Below are positions 60,020-64,000 of a stretch of DNA of 64,000 nucleotides, piece after piece. How positions within the stretch are numbered: the first letter of the stretch is position 1; the number at the start of each line of letters is the position of its first letter. The notes under the pieces are model-generated. The model was not told the origin of the DNA. It worked only from the letters and a program-made list of their open reading frames with translations, and ran no database searches. This DNA is from Streptosporangium sandarakinum (GTDB lineage Bacteria > Actinomycetota > Actinomycetes > Streptosporangiales > Streptosporangiaceae), in the NCBI RefSeq assembly GCF_013409935.1, contig NZ_JACCCO010000001.1, forward strand, positions 1,302,001-1,366,000, read 5' to 3'. Made by a program: the position numbers and the translations under genes.

Positions 60020-62532
60020 ACGTCATCCCCCTGTCCGACGACGCCGCCGACCTCGCGACCGCGGGCGGCAAGGGCGCCTCCCTCGCCCGGCTGGCCCGCG
60101 CGGGCCTGCCGGTCCCCGGCGGCTTCTGCGTCACCACCGGCGCCTACCGCGACTTCGTCTCCCGCGACGGCCTGCACGACGAGATCACGCGTGCCGCCAC
60201 CGGCCTGCCCGCGGACCGGGCCGCCCGGCGGATCGCCGAGCTGTTCGCCGGCCGGGAGGTCCCCGCGGAGACCGCCGCGGAGATCCTCGCCGCCCACGCG
60301 GAGCTCGGTGACGACGTCCCGGTCGCCGTGCGGTCGTCGGCCACCGCCGAGGACCTGCCCGGGATGTCCTTCGCCGGGCAGCAGGACACCTACCTCAACA
60401 TCCGCGCCGACGGCCTGGTGGCGGCGGTCGCGCGCTGCTGGGCGTCGCTGTGGACCGAGCGGGCCATCGCCTACCGGACCGGTCAGGGCGTCCCGCACGA
60501 CGACGTGGCGCTGGCCGTGGTCGTCCAGGAGCTGGTTCCCGCCGACGCGGCCGGCGTCATGTTCACCGCCGACCCGGTCACCGGCGCCCGCGACCGGATC
60601 GTGCTCAACGCCTCCTGGGGTCTGGGCGAGGCCGTCGTCGGCGGACTGGTGACGCCCGACACCGTCGTGGTCGACCGGTCCACCGGCGAGGTCGCCGAGG
60701 AGCGCGTCGCCGACAAGACCGTCATGACGGTCCGTACGGCCGGCGGCACCCGCGAGGAGCCGGTCCCGGACGACCTGCGCCGCCGCCCCGTGCTCGACCG
60801 GGCGCGGGCCGTACGGCTGGCCCGGCTCGGCGAGGAGATCGAGGAGCTGTACGGCGCGCCCATGGACGTCGAGTGGGCCCTGCACGACGGCACGCTCCAC
60901 ATCCTGCAGGCCCGCCCGGTCACCGGCCTGCGGCGACGCGTCGAGGAGTGGAACGACACCGTCAAGGGCGACTACCTGTGGACCTCCGCCAACCTCGGCG
61001 AGGCCATCCCCGACGTGATGACGCCCTGCACCTGGTCGGTGGTGCGGCTCTTCATCACCGAGGCCATGTCGGCCTCGGCGCTGCCCGGCTTCGACCTGGT
61101 CGGCAACATCGGCGGCCGGTTCTACATGAACCTGAGCGTGATGCACTCGATCGCCGCGGCGCTGGGCATGAAGGGGCGGCTCGGCGCGACCGAGCAGGTC
61201 TTCGGCAAACTTCCGCCCGGCCTTGACGTGCCGCCGCTGCCCGCCTCCCGCTGGGAGATCATCAGGGCCGTGCTGCCCCTGGCCTTCACGCTGCGCCGGC
61301 GGGTGCGGGTCAACCTCGCGCGGATGCCCGCCTTCCTCGCCACGGCGCGGGAGCGCAACGCGCGGCTGCGCGGGCGGATCGCCGCGACGACCTCCCGCGG
61401 CGAGCTGGCCGACCTGTGGGAGGGGGAGCTGCTGCCGTACCTGGTGGAGGCGTGCCGCGTCCTGGAGGCCGCCGGGCGGCAGGGCGGCGCGACCCTGGTC
61501 ATGACCCGCGACCGGCTGCGCAGGCTGGTGGGCGAGATCGACGCCGAGGCGATGCTCACCGGCGCCGGGGCCGACGGGGAGCTGGCCAGTCTCGGCCCGA
61601 TCGTCGGCCTGGGCCGGCTGGCCAGGGGTGAGATCGACCGGGAGACGTTCGCCCGCGAGTACGGGCACCGGGGCCCGCACGAGTTCGAGCTGTCGGTCCC
61701 CCGGCCCGGCGAGGATCCGCGGTGGATCGACGCGCAGCTCGCCGCCATGTCCGGCGCCGAGGACCGGGAGGAGAAGCTGTTCACCCGCCGCCGGGAGGCG
61801 GGCGAGGCGGCCTGGCGGCGGTTCGGGGAGCGCTTCCCGCGCCGGGTCACCGCCACGCGGCGGCGGGTGGCGCGGTGGAGCGCGGTCGTCCGCGACCGCG
61901 AGGCGGCCCGCTCGGAGGTGATCAGGGCCTTCTGGGCGGTCCGCGACCTCGTGCTGCGGGCCGGTGAGCTCACCGGCCGCGGCGAGGACCTGTTCTTCCT
62001 GTCGATCCAGGAGGTCATCGCCCTGCTGCGCGGCGACGAGAGCCCCCTGGACCATGTCGAGGTACGGCGGGCGACCTACGAGCGCTACGCCGCCCTGCCC
62101 GCCTACCCCACGCTGATCGTCGGCCGCTTCGACCCCGAGCGCTGGGCCGCCGACCCGGACCGGCGGCGTGACCTCTTCGACGCCCGGGGCGGCGGCGTGC
62201 CGGTGAGCGAGACGGTCACCGGGTTCCCCGGGGCGCCCGGGATCGTCGAGGGCACGGCCCGCGTCATCGACTCCCCCGAGGACGGCGACCGGCTCGCCCC
62301 GGGCGAGATCCTCGTGACGACGCTGACCAACATCGGCTGGACCCCGATGTTCCCCCGCGCCGCCGCCGTCGTCACCGACATGGGCGCGCCCCTGTCGCAC
62401 GCCTCGATCGTCGCGCGCGAGCTGGGCATTCCGGCGGTGGTCGGCACCGGCAACGCGACCATGCGCCTGCGCGACGGCGACCGGATCAGGGTGGACGGCG
62501 AGCGCGGCACCGTGGAGGTCCTCACCGCCTGA
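60016..62532 (+). CDS. PEP-synthase/rifampin-phosphotransferase-like enzyme
   Basis: An 838-residue three-part phosphotransferase. The N-terminal ATP-grasp part (GGKGASLARLARAGLPVPGGF, VAVRSSATAEDLPGMSFAGQQDTYLN, GVMFTADPVTGARDRIVLN) runs to about residue 310. A central domain begins EEWNDTVKGDYLWTSANLGEAIPDVMTP. The C-terminal swivelling His domain has AVVTDMGAPLSHASIVARELGIPAVVGTG near residue 800. Rifampin phosphotransferases share this layout (about 865 residues), but their central drug-binding domain differs, so the substrate may be another small molecule. TTG at 60016 overlaps the TetR stop with GAGGAG eight bases upstream. Confidence 0.85.
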   Translation: MNVIPLSDDAADLATAGGKGASLARLARAGLPVPGGFCVTTGAYRDFVSRDGLHDEITRAATGLPADRAARRIAELFAGREVPAETAAEILAAHAELGDDVPVAVRSSATAEDLPGMSFAGQQDTYLNIRADGLVAAVARCWASLWTERAIAYRTGQGVPHDDVALAVVVQELVPADAAGVMFTADPVTGARDRIVLNASWGLGEAVVGGLVTPDTVVVDRSTGEVAEERVADKTVMTVRTAGGTREEPVPDDLRRRPVLDRARAVRLARLGEEIEELYGAPMDVEWALHDGTLHILQARPVTGLRRRVEEWNDTVKGDYLWTSANLGEAIPDVMTPCTWSVVRLFITEAMSASALPGFDLVGNIGGRFYMNLSVMHSIAAALGMKGRLGATEQVFGKLPPGLDVPPLPASRWEIIRAVLPLAFTLRRRVRVNLARMPAFLATARERNARLRGRIAATTSRGELADLWEGELLPYLVEACRVLEAAGRQGGATLVMTRDRLRRLVGEIDAEAMLTGAGADGELASLGPIVGLGRLARGEIDRETFAREYGHRGPHEFELSVPRPGEDPRWIDAQLAAMSGAEDREEKLFTRRREAGEAAWRRFGERFPRRVTATRRRVARWSAVVRDREAARSEVIRAFWAVRDLVLRAGELTGRGEDLFFLSIQEVIALLRGDESPLDHVEVRRATYERYAALPAYPTLIVGRFDPERWAADPDRRRDLFDARGGGVPVSETVTGFPGAPGIVEGTARVIDSPEDGDRLAPGEILVTTLTNIGWTPMFPRAAAVVTDMGAPLSHASIVARELGIPAVVGTGNATMRLRDGDRIRVDGERGTVEVLTA

Positions 62533-62569
62533 CGGCGGCACGCGGCGCCGGGGCTCTAAGCTGCCGGTC

Positions 62570-63496
62570 ATGCGATGCCTCCCCCCGATCGGCGCCGGTC
62601 CGCGGCGCCCTGCCGCCGCCGTCCGCCGGACCGCCCCCGCGGTGGTCGCCTGCCTGACCGCCTTCATGGCCACGTGCGCGACCGCGATGCCGTACGGGGC
62701 GGCCGCGCGGGCCGACTCGGTCGCGGATCCGCGCGCCGCCACGCGGGTCCTCCCGGCGGCGCCGTACGGGACGACCGCGCGGCCTCACGGAACGGCCGGC
62801 CGGGCCGGGTCCGCCGGGAGCCCGTCGCTGGGGAGGGGAAGGCCGGCGGTCACATCGTGCCCCGAGCCGCCGCTCGTCGACGGCGGGATCCCCCGGTCGC
62901 GGGAGTACCTCACGGCGATCATGGGATGCCTGAACAGGTCGTGGTCCGGCCACTTCGCGCGTGCCGGACTGCGTTTCCGCGCGCCCACGGTCCGCTTCTA
63001 CGAGGAGCCCGCCGAGCGCGTGTGCGGCGTACCCTGGCCCACCGGCGCGGCGGCCTTCTACTGCACGGAGAAGGCCACGGTGGTGTTCCCGCTCACCGGC
63101 GACTGGATCGAGGGCCGGACCGACCTGTACCCGCTGAAGATCGCGGCGCACGAGTACGGTCACCACCTGCAGAGCCTCACCGGCTTCCGGGCCCGCTACG
63201 AGGCCCGCGCCCGCGCGGACCGTGCCCGCCGGGCCGAGCTCAACCGCCGCTACGAGCTGCAGGCGGACTGCCTGTCGGGAGTGTTCCTGGGCAGCGTGCG
63301 CGGCTCCCTGTCCCGCACCGCGCCGGACTGGACGGCGCTGTCGGAGGCGATCCGGGCCGCCGGCGACGACGGTGACGGCGGCCCGCGCACCCACGGCACC
63401 GGCGCCCACCGGGCCCACTGGTTCGACCGCGGCCTCCGCACGGTCTCCCCGGCCGCCTGCGACACCTGGGCGGCCCCGCCGTCCGCGGTGTCGTGA
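62570..63496 (+). CDS. Secreted neutral zinc metallopeptidase-like protein (second copy)
   Basis: A 308-residue protein with a hydrophobic signal (APAVVACLTAFMATCATA). A 60-residue low-complexity linker follows it. The zinc motif is AAHEYGHHLQSL (HExxH) near residue 195 and the third ligand region YELQADCLSGVFLG. Both motifs and the surrounding layout match the protein at 33535-34191, so these are paralogues of the YpfJ/neutral zinc metallopeptidase family. The target is unknown. ATG at 62570 has no good ribosome site. Confidence 0.83.
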   Translation: MRCLPPIGAGPRRPAAAVRRTAPAVVACLTAFMATCATAMPYGAAARADSVADPRAATRVLPAAPYGTTARPHGTAGRAGSAGSPSLGRGRPAVTSCPEPPLVDGGIPRSREYLTAIMGCLNRSWSGHFARAGLRFRAPTVRFYEEPAERVCGVPWPTGAAAFYCTEKATVVFPLTGDWIEGRTDLYPLKIAAHEYGHHLQSLTGFRARYEARARADRARRAELNRRYELQADCLSGVFLGSVRGSLSRTAPDWTALSEAIRAAGDDGDGGPRTHGTGAHRAHWFDRGLRTVSPAACDTWAAPPSAVS

Positions 63497-63638
63497 CCGG
63501 CGGAGCCGCCCCGGCGGGCACGGACGGCACGGGCGGCACGGCGGGTGGAGACGGCACGGCGGGTACGAATAGCACGACGGGTACGGGCGGCGCGGGTGTC
63601 CCGGCGGGCACGGACGGCACGGTGAGGGAGGTGGGCGC

Positions 63639-64000
63639 GTGCTGAGACTGGACCGGCTGGTGAACGTCCTCGGCGGATACGGCGCCCGCCTGTGCTGCGC
63701 CCCGGCGTCGCGGGCGGTGGAGCTGCGCAGCGTGGCGGTGCACGACCCGACCGACCCTCACCCCGCGACCGGCGACGTCTTCCTGTCGGTCGGCGTGGAC
63801 TCGGCGGCCGACGCCGTACGGCTGGCCCGCGCGGCGCGGGCCGCCGCGGTGCTGGTGCGCGGGCGGCCGCCGCTGGACGAGGAGGCCCTGGCCGGCGCCC
63901 GGGACGCCGGGATCGCCGTGCTGCTGGTGGAGCCGGAGGTGTCGTGGAGCCAGCTGGCCGGCGTGGTGTACGGGCTGGTGGTCGAGGGCCGCCAGACCGA
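63639..64000 (+). CDS. PucR family regulator, N-terminal part (cut by window edge)
   Basis: The first 120 codons are visible from GTG 63639, with GGGAGG upstream. LRLDRLVNVLGGYGARLCCA and TGDVFLSVGVDSAADAVRLA belong to the PucR ligand-sensing N-terminal domain. The C-terminal helix-turn-helix lies beyond the window. Such regulators control purine or other nitrogen catabolism. The 140 bases before it are degenerate GGCGGGCACGG-type repeats continuing from the metallopeptidase 3' end. Confidence 0.8.
   Translation, partial: MLRLDRLVNVLGGYGARLCCAPASRAVELRSVAVHDPTDPHPATGDVFLSVGVDSAADAVRLARAARAAAVLVRGRPPLDEEALAGARDAGIAVLLVEPEVSWSQLAGVVYGLVVEGRQT

Noticed and set aside
59944-62742. Long minus-strand frame opposite the phosphotransferase
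   Set aside because: Low-complexity translation with no motifs, while the plus strand has a clear three-domain enzyme.
63493-63645. A 50-codon Gly/Thr-rich frame bridging the metallopeptidase stop and the PucR start
   Set aside because: It is encoded by degenerate DNA repeats and has no ribosome site of its own; chance opening is more likely.

Overview
The window is very GC-rich actinomycete DNA with GTG and TTG starts, many overlapping start/stop junctions, a mycothiol-type DinB protein and an XRE/DUF397/anti-sigma-like ATPase cassette. A Streptosporangiaceae-like sporulating actinomycete is my best guess from gene content; no rRNA or other taxonomic marker is present, so this is inference. 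I found no rRNA, tRNA, CRISPR array or prophage.

Layout. 1-4960: an Uma2 protein, then a corrinoid uptake and remodelling operon on the minus strand (btuF-btuC-btuD-cbiZ) behind a recognisable cobalamin riboswitch. 5167-9082: a Gfo/Idh/MocA oxidoreductase, a histidine phosphatase, and a divergent XRE/DUF397 versus HATPase regulatory cassette with a dense TGCAC array between the arms. 9462-16299: a large helicase-associated protein, a TetR/rhodanese pair with two palindromic operators, a peptidase pair and a GroES-like protein. 16517-18026: two nearly identical 10-residue micro-ORFs, a hairpin carrying an anti-Shine-Dalgarno loop, then an MFS exporter. This looks like translation attenuation and is the most novel candidate here. 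18129-21496: secreted and membrane hypotheticals and an SDR. 21585-23881: a ruined GH74 xyloglucanase gene carrying a solo IS605-type tnpB with an omegaRNA-like 3' end.

24118-33461: a degenerate phosphotriesterase-like protein with a TIM-barrel isomerase, SoxR, and a LacI-controlled arabinoside operon (GH51 arabinofuranosidase, lipoprotein and two permeases, no ATPase), then a patatin. 33535-39908: a secreted metallopeptidase, a LysR, a secreted YEGE-repeat protein, a ROK regulator and an acetyltransferase. 39934-49978: a nine-gene minus-strand operon with mostly overlapping genes. It holds carbamoyltransferase, GT2, GT9, GT4, GmhA-like, HldE-like, SDR, GT9 and UXS-like genes, predicted to make a heptose-containing, possibly carbamoylated surface glycan. 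50202-58190: small membrane and lipoproteins, NDH-2, a FAD/Rieske oxidoreductase, and a flavohaemoglobin next to its probable NO sensor NsrR. 58470-64000: a NUDIX protein, a TetR coupled to a PEP-synthase/rifampin-phosphotransferase-like enzyme, a second secreted metallopeptidase and the start of a PucR regulator.

A recurring oddity is that at least six genes have short tandem repeats at their 3' ends. In five of these the first copy contains the stop codon, and in the sixth the array abuts it.
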